From Sphingopyxis italica (GTDB lineage Bacteria; Pseudomonadota; Alphaproteobacteria; Sphingomonadales; Sphingomonadaceae), in the NCBI RefSeq assembly GCF_011926545.1, contig NZ_JAATIT010000001.1, positions 591,969 through 655,968 of the forward strand: a stretch of 64,000 bases of DNA. The letters are read 5' to 3'. The position numbers and the translations under genes are program-made. A model generated the notes under the pieces. That model worked only from the letters and a program-made list of their open reading frames with translations. It had not been told where the DNA came from and did not search any database. Position 1 is the stretch's first letter; the number at the start of each line of letters is the position of its first letter. This document shows, one piece after another, positions 1 through 8,716 of the stretch.

Positions 1-220
1 GTTCGAAGACCGCTTCGACCACAAAGGTCATCAAATCGGCCTTGGTCGGAAACTGGTGCAGCATCGCGCCCCGGCTGACGCCCGCATTTTCGGCCACCAG
101 CATTGTCGATGCCGCAGCATAGCCATGCTCGTGCAATGCTTCGATCGCCGCCGTCAGCAACGCTTCCCGCGTGCCCGCACTTCTCTCCGCCTGCGTTCGC
201 CGGCGTACCTTCTCGGCCAT
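1..220 (-). CDS. TetR/AcrR-family transcriptional regulator, N-terminal part
   Basis: This is the first 73 codons of a regulator whose remainder lies beyond the left edge. The start is the ATG at 220. After a basic leader (MAEKVRRRTQAERS) comes a typical TetR DNA-binding domain, with helix-turn-helix residues STMLVAENAGVSRGAMLHQF and then TKADLM. TetR proteins are usually ligand-released repressors whose C-terminal half binds the effector; that half is not visible. The gene is divergent from the isomerase gene at 308. A 19-bp motif lies in the shared intergenic region and recurs before the TonB receptor at 2809, so this protein is the obvious candidate regulator of the 0-5 kb island (inference). 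Confidence 0.88.
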   Translation of the reverse strand, partial: MAEKVRRRTQAERSAGTREALLTAAIEALHEHGYAAASTMLVAENAGVSRGAMLHQFPTKADLMTFVVEAVFE

Positions 221-235
221 CCATCCACTCCACAT

Positions 236-254
236 TTACAAGCAGTGTTGACCG
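236..254 (+). promoter_or_regulatory. Candidate TetR operator / promoter, copy 1
   Basis: The 19-mer fits TTACAAGCRGTSTTGACYG and matches the site at 2727-2745 in 16 of 19 positions. It lies between the divergent TetR and isomerase genes. It contains TTGACC, which could serve as a -35 box for the rightward gene, with a weak TAGGAA 17 bp further on. Only the shared sequence and its position are seen; the operator role is inferred. Confidence 0.45.
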
Positions 255-307
255 TAACATATGGCGGCGATAGGAACATGGCAAGCGGAAAGGAAGAGGA
301 TCGAGCC

Positions 308-1216
308 ATGGTGACGATTGCGCGACGCACATTCCTGGCGGCAGGAGCAGCGAGTCTGGCGCTACCCATGAAGAGCCGCGCGCGCGCGCCGCAGCCGGCG
401 ATCGGCGTCCAGCTCTATATGGCGCGCGAGTTGCTCGCGAAGGATTTCGACGGAACGATCGCGGCGATCGCGAAGACCGGTTTGCGCCATGTCGAGTTCG
501 CCGGTTTTTATGATCGCGATGGCGCCGCGATCCGCCGGACGCTCGCCGACAATGGCCTGATAGCCGTCGGCGCGCATGCCGTGCGCGCGGATATGGACGA
601 CAGCGAAATCGACCGCACGATCGAGCAGTGCGCCGTCATCGGCATGCCTCATGTCGTCGCCCCGGTGCCGCTCGTGCCGGCATATTGCGCGCTCGTGGGG
701 AAGTCCGACAATGTGTTCCGCGACGCCATCGCCGCGCTGACGCGCGACGACTTCCTGCGAACCGCGGACCGGTTCAACCGGATCGGCGAGAAGGTGAAGG
801 CGGCGGGGATGCGCTTTGCCTATCACACCCACGGTCTCGATTTCCTCCGCTTCGAAGGGCGTTATGCGTTCGACGACATGACCGAACGCTGCGATCCGGC
901 GCTGGTCGCGTTCGAACTCGATGCCGGCAATATGATCGCCGCTGGCGTCGATCCCATTCCCTATTTTCGCATGCTCGGCAGCCGCGTGACGCTCGCCCAC
1001 ATCAAGGACTGGCGATCGCCCCTCGAGCCGGCGGTCGATCGCATTCCGCCGACCGCGCCGATCGGCAAAGGCGTTGTCGATTTTCCGGCGATCATGGCCG
1101 CGATGGCAGCGGCGGGCGTTCGCCATGCCTTCATCGAGGAAGAGGACACTCCGGCCGAGCAGGTGATCGCGGCGATCGGCTCGGCGTACCGCTATCTGTC
1201 GCAATTGCCCGCATGA
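308..1216 (+). CDS. Tat-exported sugar phosphate isomerase/epimerase-like TIM-barrel protein
   Basis: The 302-residue protein starts at the ATG at 308, preceded by AGGAAGAGGA. The N-terminus carries a twin-arginine signal (ARRTFLAAG, residues 5-13, then a hydrophobic stretch), so it should be folded in the cytoplasm and exported to the periplasm. The mature part matches the xylose-isomerase-like AP-endonuclease-2 superfamily (sugar phosphate isomerase/epimerase type): HVEFAGFY early, FAYHTHGLDF in the middle, FELDAGNM and AHIKDW, and FIEEED near the end. These His, Glu and Asp residues are where the family binds divalent metal. The substrate cannot be read from sequence. It sits upstream of a dead sulfatase and a TonB receptor, which suggests use of an exogenous carbohydrate. 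Confidence 0.85.
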   Translation: MVTIARRTFLAAGAASLALPMKSRARAPQPAIGVQLYMARELLAKDFDGTIAAIAKTGLRHVEFAGFYDRDGAAIRRTLADNGLIAVGAHAVRADMDDSEIDRTIEQCAVIGMPHVVAPVPLVPAYCALVGKSDNVFRDAIAALTRDDFLRTADRFNRIGEKVKAAGMRFAYHTHGLDFLRFEGRYAFDDMTERCDPALVAFELDAGNMIAAGVDPIPYFRMLGSRVTLAHIKDWRSPLEPAVDRIPPTAPIGKGVVDFPAIMAAMAAAGVRHAFIEEEDTPAEQVIAAIGSAYRYLSQLPA

Positions 1217-1244
1217 GCCGCAAGGAAATGGACATGGATTTTAG

Positions 1245-1822
1245 CCGGCGATCGACGCGCTGGCCGCCAAGGGGCTGCTGTTCCGCAACCTCTATTCGAA
1301 CGCCCCGGTCTGCGCGCCATCGCGCTTCTCCATCCTTACCGGCGTCTATCCCGAAAGCTGCGCACCGGCCCATCATATGCGAGCGCAAGCCCGGATCGCC
1401 TCGCTCTTCCGCACCTATCCCGAGCTGCAGCGCGCCGCGGGCTATTTTTGTCTCAACGCCGGCAAGACCGATTATAATTGTGACGTCGACCCCGAAGGCA
1501 TTTGGAACCTTCAGGGCCCCGAAAGCCCATTGGCGCCATGCCCCGTCCGGACGGCCCTTCATGGCGGCATTCAACTATGAAACGACTCATGAATCGAGGC
1601 TCTTCAAGCCGGTTTCCGGCCGGGTAAAGCCGGGCCGGATGGACGAGCGGACCGACTTGATCCGCACGGTGACCGATGGCCGCTGGCGCTATATCCGTGA
1701 TTATATGCCGCACCGGCCCTGGGGCCAGCACCAGGCCTTCGCATGGCGCGCGAAAGGCTATCAGGCGTGGGAAAGCGCATGGCTCGCCAGCGATCTTCAG
1801 CTTGCGGAAACTCTGGTAGGGA
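1245..1822 (+). pseudogene. Sulfatase (alkaline-phosphatase superfamily), decayed remnant
   Basis: Pieces of one sulfatase are readable in two frames. In one frame, 1245 to about 1525 encodes a stretch ending in VCAPSRFSILTGVYPESC. This contains the C-x-P-S-R sulfatase signature, whose Cys is matured to formylglycine in active enzymes. The frame then shifts near 1523. The other frame continues with GRPFMAAFNYETTHES and, after an apparent large internal deletion, with the C-terminal-type segment RTVTDGRWRYIRDYMPHRPW and YQAWESAWLA. The N-terminal strand with the first metal-binding Asp pair is absent, as is most of the middle. The remnant spans about 580 bp where a family member normally needs about 1.5 kb. 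It is non-functional. Confidence 0.85.
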
Positions 1823-1834
1823 CTTGCCGCCCCA

Positions 1835-2677
1835 CTATCGAACCGCGGCCAGCGCGCGTTCGGCGACCGGCCGCATCACGGCATAGCCCGCCGCGGTCGG
1901 GTGGACGCCATCTTCGGCATGGATCTTTGCCAACCCATGACTGCCGTCATCGAGCACCGCATAATAATCGGCGAAGACGAGCTTCTTTTCCGCGGCCAGT
2001 TGGCGAAGCCGCGCGTTCAGCGCGGCGATCGGTTCGATCGGTGCGATTTCGGGCCGCCAGTTGAACTGCCGCGCCGGAAGCACCGATCCGATCACCACCG
2101 CGATGCCATGCGCTTCGGCGAGATCGACCATCGTGCGGATATTGGCGTCGATCCGGTCGAGCGAAGTGGCCCCGATATTACCGGCGATGTCGTTGGTGCC
2201 CGCCATGATGTGGACGACCCGCGGCTTGAGATCGATCGCGTCGGCGCGAAACCGCGCGAGCATCTGCGTCGTCGTCTGGCCGCTGATCCCGCGATCGATG
2301 CGGTCGCCGGTGAAGAAATCCGGCTGCTCGGCCAGCCACAATTCGGTGATCGAATCGCCGATGAAGACGACCCGGTCCGGCGTCGCGGGCGGTAGGTCGC
2401 GATTCGCGGCGGCGTAGCGGCACAGGCCGGCAAAGTCGGCGAGGAGCAAATCCTGCTGCCATTTCGTATAGATAGCCGTGCCTTCCGCGGAACGCGGCGG
2501 CAGCGGCTCGCCCGCCGCCAGCGCGGCCTTGGCGCGCGTCAGATAGTCGACGACGATCGCGGGCATCGGCGGAAGGCTCCCACAGGGATCGGCGACGATA
2601 CCGGCGCGGGGTGGCGGTTCAGCCGCCGCCAGCGGCAATGCGCCAAGCGCCAAGGGCAAGAAAATAAACGATTTCAT
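1835..2677 (-). CDS. Secreted SGNH/GDSL-family hydrolase
   Basis: The 280-residue protein has a signal peptide (about residues 1-19, ending LPLAAA), so it acts in the periplasm or outside. All SGNH blocks are present: block I FIGDSITELW with nucleophile Ser109, the glycine block RGISGQTT near 129-136, block III GTNDIAGN near 160-167, and block V DGVHPTAAGY near 256-265 with the catalytic Asp/His. The family hydrolyses carboxyl esters, often acetyl groups on sugars or peptidoglycan. The gene is divergent from the TonB receptor and could share its regulatory region. It ends a few bases from the sulfatase remnant. A carbohydrate esterase role is inferred from context. Confidence 0.9.
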   Translation of the reverse strand: MKSFIFLPLALGALPLAAAEPPPRAGIVADPCGSLPPMPAIVVDYLTRAKAALAAGEPLPPRSAEGTAIYTKWQQDLLLADFAGLCRYAAANRDLPPATPDRVVFIGDSITELWLAEQPDFFTGDRIDRGISGQTTTQMLARFRADAIDLKPRVVHIMAGTNDIAGNIGATSLDRIDANIRTMVDLAEAHGIAVVIGSVLPARQFNWRPEIAPIEPIAALNARLRQLAAEKKLVFADYYAVLDDGSHGLAKIHAEDGVHPTAAGYAVMRPVAERALAAVR

Positions 2678-2726
2678 CGGCCACCTCCCAAAATACTGCC
2701 CGCCATCCTAACGCTCCGATAGCAAC

Positions 2727-2768
2727 TTACAAGCGGTCTTGACTGCTTTTATGTTACGAGACTATCTA
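2727..2768 (+). promoter_or_regulatory. Promoter with overlapping candidate TetR operator, copy 2
   Basis: The motif at 2727-2745 is the second copy of the 19-mer found at 236. Within it AAGCGGTC-TT-GACTGCTT forms a near-perfect dyad (7 of 8 pairs). TTGACT at 2739-2744 and TATCTA at 2763-2768, spaced 18 bp, make a good sigma-70-like promoter for the TonB receptor. The motif covers the -35 box, as expected for repression. Function is inferred. Confidence 0.5.
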
Positions 2769-2808
2769 GCGGCACCGGCGCCGTGAGCGCCTTGTTGGGG
2801 AGGTTATC

Positions 2809-5079
2809 ATGGTTCGATTCGGCGCTCGGCGCATATTGCTCGCTTCGGTTGCTGCGATGGCGCTGCCGGCGATGCCCGTGTTCGCGCAGGACGCCGAGCC
2901 CGGCGCGGTGGCCACCGGCGACGAGATCATCGTCACCGCGACGCGGCGCGAAGCGCGCCTGCAAGACGTGCCGTTGTCGGTGACCGCGGTCTCGGGCGAA
3001 AGCCTTGCGCAGTCGGGATTGAAGGAAGTCAGCGACATCCAGTATCTCGCCCCGAACATCACCTTCTCCGCGACCAATCCCGTGTCGAACGGCGGCGGCT
3101 ACCAGATCCGCGGCGTCGGCACCCAGACATATGACAGCGGCGTCGAGCAGACCGTCGGCCTCGTCATCGACGGCGTCGTCATCGGCCTGTCGCGCGATCC
3201 GGGTTCGACCGGCTTTGCCGACATCGAGCGTATAGAGGTGCTGCGCGGTCCGCAGGGGACGCTGTTCGGCAAGAATTCGAGCGCGGGCGTGATCCAGGTC
3301 GTGACGAAGAAGCCGCGGATGGACGACGCCTCCTTCTCGCTCGATCTCAAATATGGCGAGCGCAACGACCGCGTTGTGCAAGCGAGCGCCAATGTTCCGC
3401 TGGGCCAGGCTCTTGCCCTGCGCGTATCGGGCTATAGCAACGGGCAGGACGGGGCGATCCCCTATGTGCTGACCCCGTCGCGCGCGGTGGGCGACCGCCG
3501 GAACAACGGCGTCCGCGCCAAGCTGTTGTGGGAACCGTCGGACAATCTCTCCTTTCTGTTGGCGGGCGAGTATCAGACCGCCTTCGCGCGCGATGGCCAG
3601 ATCATCCAGTCGCTCGGAACCAGCGCCCTGTTCAATTCGCAGTTCGCCGGCTTTGCCGAGCAGCCCGGCCCGAACGTCTACAAAAGCTATATGGATGGCG
3701 ACTGGACCGCGGACACCTCGCTCTATGCGGGCTCGCTCGAAATCAACGCGGGCATCGGCGATCACACGCTGACCTCGATCACCGCATATCGCAAGCTCGA
3801 GACGCTGCAGTTGTCCGACATCGACGCGTCGCCCGCGAATGTCTTCAACAACAGCGACGGCGGTGTCGACAGCAATCAGTTCACGCAGGAACTTCGCCTC
3901 ACCTCGCCCGGCGGAAACCGTCTCGAATATGTGCTGGGCCTCTATTACTACCGGACCGAGAACAGCGGATATGCCGTCCAGTACGGCAATTATTACGGGC
4001 TGTTCGGTGCGCCCGTCGTCGTCGGCGGCGGGCGGCGCGACGCGACGAACAAGGTGCGCAGCCTCGCCGCTTTCGGCAATCTCACCTTCGCGCTGACCGA
4101 CGCGTTCAAGCTCATCGGCGGGCTCCGCTATACCAATGATCGCAACCACGGGACGCTCGTCGTCTCGCCATTGCCCTTCCCGGCCGTTCCGCTGGGGATG
4201 TTGCCGGATTACGACGGCACGGTGAAGGCCGACAATGTGTCGGGCAAGGTCGGAGTGCAGTTCGAGCCCAGCCGCGATTTCATGCTCTATGCGACCTATT
4301 CGACGGGCTTCAAGGGCCCGGCGATCGACGGCACGGCCGGCATCATTCGTGAGGTTCGCCCCGAAACGGTGAAAAGCTGGGAGATCGGCCTCAAGAGCAG
4401 CTTCCTCGACGGCAAGGGGACGTTCAACATTGCCGCCTATTGGTCGAACTACCGCGACTTTCAGGCGCAGACCTTCGACATCACGACAACGCCGCCCGCT
4501 TTTTACCTGTCGAACGCCGGGCTCCTGCGCGCACGCGGGGTCGAAGTCGAAACCGGCTTCCGCGTGACACCGGCGCTGCGTCTGTCGGCCAGCGGAGCCT
4601 ATAACGACGCGACCTTCCGCGAGTATGACGGACAATGCTACCCGGGCCAGCCGATATCGCCGGTGGTCGGCCAGGGCTGTTACGTCGTTCCCGGCACGAC
4701 GACCACCGTTGCCAATTATCGGGGTTTTCGCCTCCCCAATGCGCCCAAATGGTCGTATATCCTGCGCGCGGACTACAAGCAGGCGGTCGGCGGCGACATG
4801 GCGATCGACGCCGCGGCCAATTGGGCGTGGCGTACGAAGACCCAAGCCGTGATCGGCGATCCGAACGCCGAAATCCCCTCCTATGGCCTGCTTAACGGCA
4901 CGATCGGGTTCGGCGCCGAGGACGGCAGCTGGCGCGTCGGCATCTATGCGCGCAACCTGCTCGATAAACGCTTTTACGCGCCCTATGCCGCAGGCGTGAT
5001 CAATCCCGGCGGCTACTCGAAGATCGTGATGCCCGAAGCGTTCCGGACGATCGGCGGCACACTGAGTTTCCGGATCTGA
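2809..5079 (+). CDS. TonB-dependent outer-membrane receptor
   Basis: The 756-residue protein has a signal peptide (residues 1 to about 27, ending VFAQ) and a TonB-box-like DEIIVTATRR at about 38-47. The plug domain follows (LQDVPLSVTAVSG; LRGPQGTLFGKNSSAGVIQV). A long C-terminal region rich in alternating beta strands ends in GTLSFRI, the typical aromatic/hydrophobic terminus of an outer-membrane barrel. Proteins of this type import large or scarce nutrients using energy from TonB-ExbBD. Its neighbours (isomerase, SGNH esterase, sulfatase remnant) point to a carbohydrate-like or sulfated ligand rather than iron, but this is inference. No Fur-box-like site is seen upstream. Confidence 0.95.
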   Translation: MVRFGARRILLASVAAMALPAMPVFAQDAEPGAVATGDEIIVTATRREARLQDVPLSVTAVSGESLAQSGLKEVSDIQYLAPNITFSATNPVSNGGGYQIRGVGTQTYDSGVEQTVGLVIDGVVIGLSRDPGSTGFADIERIEVLRGPQGTLFGKNSSAGVIQVVTKKPRMDDASFSLDLKYGERNDRVVQASANVPLGQALALRVSGYSNGQDGAIPYVLTPSRAVGDRRNNGVRAKLLWEPSDNLSFLLAGEYQTAFARDGQIIQSLGTSALFNSQFAGFAEQPGPNVYKSYMDGDWTADTSLYAGSLEINAGIGDHTLTSITAYRKLETLQLSDIDASPANVFNNSDGGVDSNQFTQELRLTSPGGNRLEYVLGLYYYRTENSGYAVQYGNYYGLFGAPVVVGGGRRDATNKVRSLAAFGNLTFALTDAFKLIGGLRYTNDRNHGTLVVSPLPFPAVPLGMLPDYDGTVKADNVSGKVGVQFEPSRDFMLYATYSTGFKGPAIDGTAGIIREVRPETVKSWEIGLKSSFLDGKGTFNIAAYWSNYRDFQAQTFDITTTPPAFYLSNAGLLRARGVEVETGFRVTPALRLSASGAYNDATFREYDGQCYPGQPISPVVGQGCYVVPGTTTTVANYRGFRLPNAPKWSYILRADYKQAVGGDMAIDAAANWAWRTKTQAVIGDPNAEIPSYGLLNGTIGFGAEDGSWRVGIYARNLLDKRFYAPYAAGVINPGGYSKIVMPEAFRTIGGTLSFRI

Positions 5080-5087
5080 ACCTCCCG

Positions 5088-5117
5088 GCCCTCCGCTCTT
5101 TCCGAAGCGCGGAGGGC
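5088..5117 (+). terminator. Hairpin after TonB receptor
   Basis: GCCCTCCGC and GCGGAGGGC form a perfect 9-bp stem 8 bp after the receptor stop codon. There is no T-tract after it, so intrinsic termination is plausible but not certain. Confidence 0.4.
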
Positions 5118-5248
5118 ACAGGCTCAGATTTCGCGCCTGAAACCGCGATCCGATATCATTTTCGTCCCGGGGTTCCGTGACGCTGTCGCCCGAGCATCAC
5201 GCGCTTTAGCCGTTGATAACGCGGAGCAAGCCGCTTCCCGGTCAAAAC

Positions 5249-5474
5249 CTGGAAAAGCGGGGGTCGGTTCGACCACCAGAAGCAGGAAGCCATATCAACA
5301 ACCCCGCCGCGACCGTCGCATAGCGTTCCCAGCCGAGCGTACCGATAAATCCGGTCGCGATCGTGACCGTCACGAAAAACTCGGAAGCATTGACCGTGCC
5401 GACGACCTGGCGGGGTCCCCCCCCGACGAAGCCGAGGCTGCCGACGAATTTGAGGTCGCGGTAGGTCTGCGGCC
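5249..5474 (-). pseudogene. TSUP (TauE/SafE-type) permease remnant
   Basis: Reading leftward from about 5470, one frame gives DLKFVGSLGFVGG, then directly PRQVVGTVNASEFFVT and LGWERYATVAAGLLI, after which similarity stops. In intact TSUP permeases (sulfite/sulfonate exporters) a glycine-rich segment lies between the GFVGG and PRQ..GTVN blocks; it is missing here. A run of eight C on the plus strand (5417-5424) sits at the junction. Only a short stretch of a roughly 250-residue multi-pass protein survives, so the gene is dead. The family call rests on these motif blocks alone. Confidence 0.6.
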
Positions 5475-5927
5475 GCCGAACACCAGATCGATCAGCGGCT
5501 CGCCCGTCATCGCCCTGAGCGGGCGCGCTTGCGCGGGCTGGCTCGCCTCGATCCAGTCGAAGATCGCGCCGGGAACGTCGATCGCGCAGGCGCGCTCGAG
5601 CCCCTGAAACCCGGCGCCGAATTCGCCTCGCAGATGCGATCCCCCTCCTCGTCGAACAATATGTCGATCCCGGCGACCTCCAGTTCGAGGGCGTCGGCCG
5701 CGCGCACCGCCAGTTCGGCCATCTCGCCCGTCGGGGCGTTCGAGCGAATGCCCCTGATAATGTACCGACCAGTCTTCGAGCGGTGCCGCGACGATGTCGA
5801 AGTCGTGCGGTTTCAGGACGAGAAGCTCGATCCCGCGTGCGGCGGCGGCTTTCTGAAAGCGCAGGATTTCGGGCACTTCGGGGAGCGCCGGGTCGAGCTC
5901 CCGATGAAATAATATCCAGCCGCGCAC
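5475..5927 (-). pseudogene. RimK-like ATP-grasp ligase remnant
   Basis: The frame starting at 5927 reads MRGWILFHRELDPALPEVPE and continues through LLVLKPHDFDIV and SVHYQGHSLERPDG, like the N-terminus of RimK-type ATP-grasp proteins. It then shifts. A second frame (about 5740 to 5625) carries the C-terminal ATP-grasp core VAGIDILFDEEGDRICEANS followed by APGF. A second shift returns to the first frame for GLERACAIDVPGAIFDWI. The central ATP-binding domain is deleted. Two frame changes plus the deletion make this non-functional. It is joined head-on to the permease remnant, so the whole 5.2-5.9 kb stretch is gene debris. Confidence 0.7.
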
Positions 5928-6049
5928 GTCGAAACTCCCGGAACTGAATTTCTTATCGCATCAACGAACGTCGGGCGCGACCCCTTCGTTCGGCCGTCAT
6001 CGCCCATGCAGCCCGCCAAAACCTCGGCTTCGTCCCCAAAACGAAACTA

Positions 6050-6126
6050 TGGCGCGCCCGGCAGGATTCGAACCTGCGGCCACCCGCTTAGAAGGCGGGT
6101 GCTCTATCCAGCTGAGCTACGGGCGC
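6050..6126 (-). tRNA. tRNA-Arg (anticodon TCT)
   Basis: Reading leftward from 6126, the 77-nt sequence folds as a full cloverleaf. The acceptor stem GCGCCCG pairs with CGGGCGC, the D-arm region is GTAGCTCAGCTGGATAGAGC, the anticodon stem CCCGC/GCGGG carries loop CTTCTAA (anticodon TCT), and the T loop is TTCGAAT. An encoded CCA is at 6050-6052. It should read AGA codons. Debris of two pseudogenes lies immediately downstream. Confidence 0.97.
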
Positions 6127-6195
6127 GCGGCACGGCTGTGCCGGGCGCGAATAGCGCGGTTTGCGCCCGGCGCAAAGCGCGTTAAGCAGCGGGCG

Positions 6196-6972
6196 ATGAC
6201 CGAGTCCGCCCAGCCCGCCCCCGTCAATGCCGCCACCGTGCGGCATTTCCGCTATTACGACCTTGTGATGGCGGCCTTCGTGGCGGTGCTGCTGCTCAGC
6301 AACATCATCGGCGCATCAAAGCTGTCGATGGTCGGGGGGCTGACGTTCGGCGCGGGTATCCTCTTTTTTCCGATCAGCTATGTGATCGGCGACGTGCTGA
6401 CCGAGGTCTATGGCTATGCCCGCGCGCGGCGCGTGATCTGGGCCGGGTTCGGCGCGCTCTTGTTCATGGCGGTGATGAGTTGGATCGTGCTCGCGATGCC
6501 GCCCGCGCAGGATTGGTGGTGCAGCGGAGCCGAGACGCTGGCGCTGAAATCGGGCGACGCGGCGGGCCCCGGCGCGGTCTGCCAGCAAAGCTATGAAAGC
6601 GTGTTCGGCGCCGCCTGGCGCATCGTGCTCGCATCGATGGCGGCTTTCTGGGCGGGCGAGTTCGTCAACTCCTATGTCCTCGCGCGCATGAAGCTCGCGA
6701 CCGGGGGGCGCCACCTGTGGATGCGCACGATCGGCTCGACGATTTTCGGGCAGGGCGTCGACAGCCTGATCTTCTACCCCATCGCCTTCCTCGGCATCTG
6801 GGAAACCGAGCAGGTGTTCCTGGTCCTTGCCACCAACTGGGCGATGAAAGTCGCGTGGGAGGCCGTCTTGACCCCGGCAACCTATGTCGTCGTCGGCGCG
6901 TTGAAGCGCCGCGAAGGTGTCGACGTGTTCGACGAAGGCACCGATTTCAACCCCTTTGGTGCCAAAGTATAG
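6196..6972 (+). CDS. yhhQ: Queuosine precursor transporter (YhhQ / VUT family)
   Basis: The 258-residue membrane protein begins at the ATG at 6196; any longer reading would run through the tRNA. It has about six hydrophobic segments. Family features include LLLSNIIGASK near residues 33-43, ILFFPISYVIGDVLTEVYGY, FGQGVDSLIFYPIAFLG and NWAMKVAWEAVLTPATYVVV. YhhQ proteins import queuine-pathway bases (preQ0/preQ1) across the inner membrane for tRNA queuosine modification. The next gene starts 3 bp after its stop, so the two are probably cotranscribed. The loop between mid-protein helices carries two Cys (WWCSGAE and AVCQQS), a detail I cannot interpret. Confidence 0.9.
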   Translation: MTESAQPAPVNAATVRHFRYYDLVMAAFVAVLLLSNIIGASKLSMVGGLTFGAGILFFPISYVIGDVLTEVYGYARARRVIWAGFGALLFMAVMSWIVLAMPPAQDWWCSGAETLALKSGDAAGPGAVCQQSYESVFGAAWRIVLASMAAFWAGEFVNSYVLARMKLATGGRHLWMRTIGSTIFGQGVDSLIFYPIAFLGIWETEQVFLVLATNWAMKVAWEAVLTPATYVVVGALKRREGVDVFDEGTDFNPFGAKV

Positions 6973-7338
6973 TCCATGACGTTGATCGAAATCGCCGCGC
7001 TATTCACCGAGCAGAAGACGTGGCTCGTCGCCTCGGCCGGGCTGAGCAAGGACGCGCTGCATATCTATGTCGGGCTCGCGCTGTTCGTGGCGGTACGGCT
7101 GGTGTGGCGCTGGCGTGGCGGATGGCTGGCCGCGTGGCTCGCGGTGCTGGCGATGGCGTCGGGCGGCGAATGGCTCGACATGGCGCTCGAGGCCCGGCAA
7201 TCGACGATCCAGCCCGACGCCGCGCATTGGCACGACATCTGGAACACGATGTTCTGGCCGACGGTTCTGCTCTTGATCGGGCGCTGGCTGCATCCCGGGG
7301 GAAAGCCCGCGCCAACCGCATCCGATCGCGGACCGATC

Positions 7339-8004
<666 letters not shown>

Positions 8005-8017
8005 GGGCTTGGCTCCT

Positions 8018-8248
8018 TTACGGACGTTCGATGCGGTAGTTTTCGATCACCGTGTTCGCGAGCAGCTTGGCGCACATCGCGTCGAGATCGGCGTCGCTTG
8101 TGCCGTCGGCGACATCGAGTTCGATGAAACGGCCCGCGCGCACGTCCGACACGCCGCCGAAACCCAGTCCCTCGAGCGCATGATGGATCGCCTTGCCCTG
8201 CGGGTCGAGCACCCCCGGCTTGAGCGTCACATAGACATTCACTTTCAT
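8018..8248 (-). CDS. purS: Phosphoribosylformylglycinamidine synthase subunit PurS
   Basis: PurS is the small subunit that bridges PurQ and PurL in the FGAM synthase complex. The 76-residue sequence has the family pattern [20 protein letters not shown], then [19 protein letters not shown], and the C-terminal region [13 protein letters not shown]. Its size is typical. It is the promoter-proximal gene of a purS-purQ pair. Confidence 0.97.
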   Translation of the reverse strand: MKVNVYVTLKPGVLDPQGKAIHHALEGLGFGGVSDVRAGRFIELDVADGTSDADLDAMCAKLLANTVIENYRIERP

Positions 8249-8364
8249 GGGGCGGACCTTTTGCTTTGGCGGGCGGGAAGATGGGCGCGCCTATGCCCGC
8301 GAATCACTTCGGGGGCAAGGGGGGCCAAGGGCCACGGGGATGGCGAAAATGCCGCTGTTCACAT

Positions 8365-8404
8365 TGCGAACCAGTCGCATCTTTCCTGTTGCGAATCCTT
8401 CGCA
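8365..8404 (+). promoter_or_regulatory. Tandem Fur-box-like dyads upstream of bfd
   Basis: Two 15-mers of form TGCGAAnCnnTCGCA start at 8365 and 8390, 25 bp apart. The second, TGCGAA-TCC-TTCGCA, is a perfect 6-3-6 dyad. A third half-site, AAGGATTCGCA (8430-8440), just before the bfd start, is an exact inverted copy of 8390-8400. The pattern resembles alphaproteobacterial Fur boxes. Iron-dependent repression of bfd is inferred. Confidence 0.55.
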
Positions 8405-8441
8405 CTATCCCTAAATGGATATTGTTGAGAAGGATTCGCAC

Positions 8442-8615
8442 ATGGTCGTCTGTGTCTGCAACGCAATAAGGGAAAGCCAGCTGCGCGATGTCGCGCGGAG
8501 TGGCCAATTGCGGTGCGCCAAGGCCGCCTATGCGCAATTGGGTCGCAAACCCAAATGCGGACAGTGCCTGTCATTCGCTCGCAATATCATCAGCGACGCC
8601 GCCGCGACCGCCTGA
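8442..8615 (+). CDS. bfd: Bacterioferritin-associated ferredoxin
   Basis: The 57-residue protein starts at 8442, with the Shine-Dalgarno GAGAAGGA 7 bp upstream. It matches the BFD-like [2Fe-2S] domain: Cys4 and Cys6 in MVVCVCNAI and the second pair in KPKCGQCLSF provide the four cluster ligands. Bfd binds bacterioferritin and passes electrons to reduce stored ferric iron for release, so it is normally induced when iron is short. The bacterioferritin gene follows 101 bp downstream with its own promoter. That would allow opposite iron control of the two genes. Fur-box-like dyads lie upstream. Confidence 0.93.
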   Translation: MVVCVCNAIRESQLRDVARSGQLRCAKAAYAQLGRKPKCGQCLSFARNIISDAAATA

Positions 8616-8644
8616 TTTTTCTTGGTTTTCCGCCATTTTTGACC

Positions 8645-8674
8645 TTGGCCTGATGGGGCCGCGGCGCCTATAAT
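8645..8674 (+). promoter_or_regulatory. Probable promoter of bfr
   Basis: TTGGCC (8645-8650) and a perfect TATAAT (8669-8674), with an 18-bp spacer, lie 42 bp before the bfr start. No Fur-box-like dyad overlaps it, unlike the bfd promoter region. Confidence 0.55.
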
Positions 8675-8716
8675 GCGCCCACTCCATTCCCAAGACGAAA
8701 TGACAGGATAGACACC

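Noticed and set aside
628..2064. 478-codon plus-strand frame spanning the isomerase end and sulfatase region
   Set aside because: It joins an out-of-frame shadow of the isomerase gene to part of the sulfatase pseudogene and to antisense of the SGNH gene. It is not one protein.
2749..4845. 698-codon open frame on the minus strand opposite the first TonB receptor
   Set aside because: Antisense shadow; no domain, and the receptor is certain.
6049..6195. N-terminal extension of the queuosine transporter frame
   Set aside because: The first residues are a translation of the complement of tRNA-Arg. The true start is at 6196.
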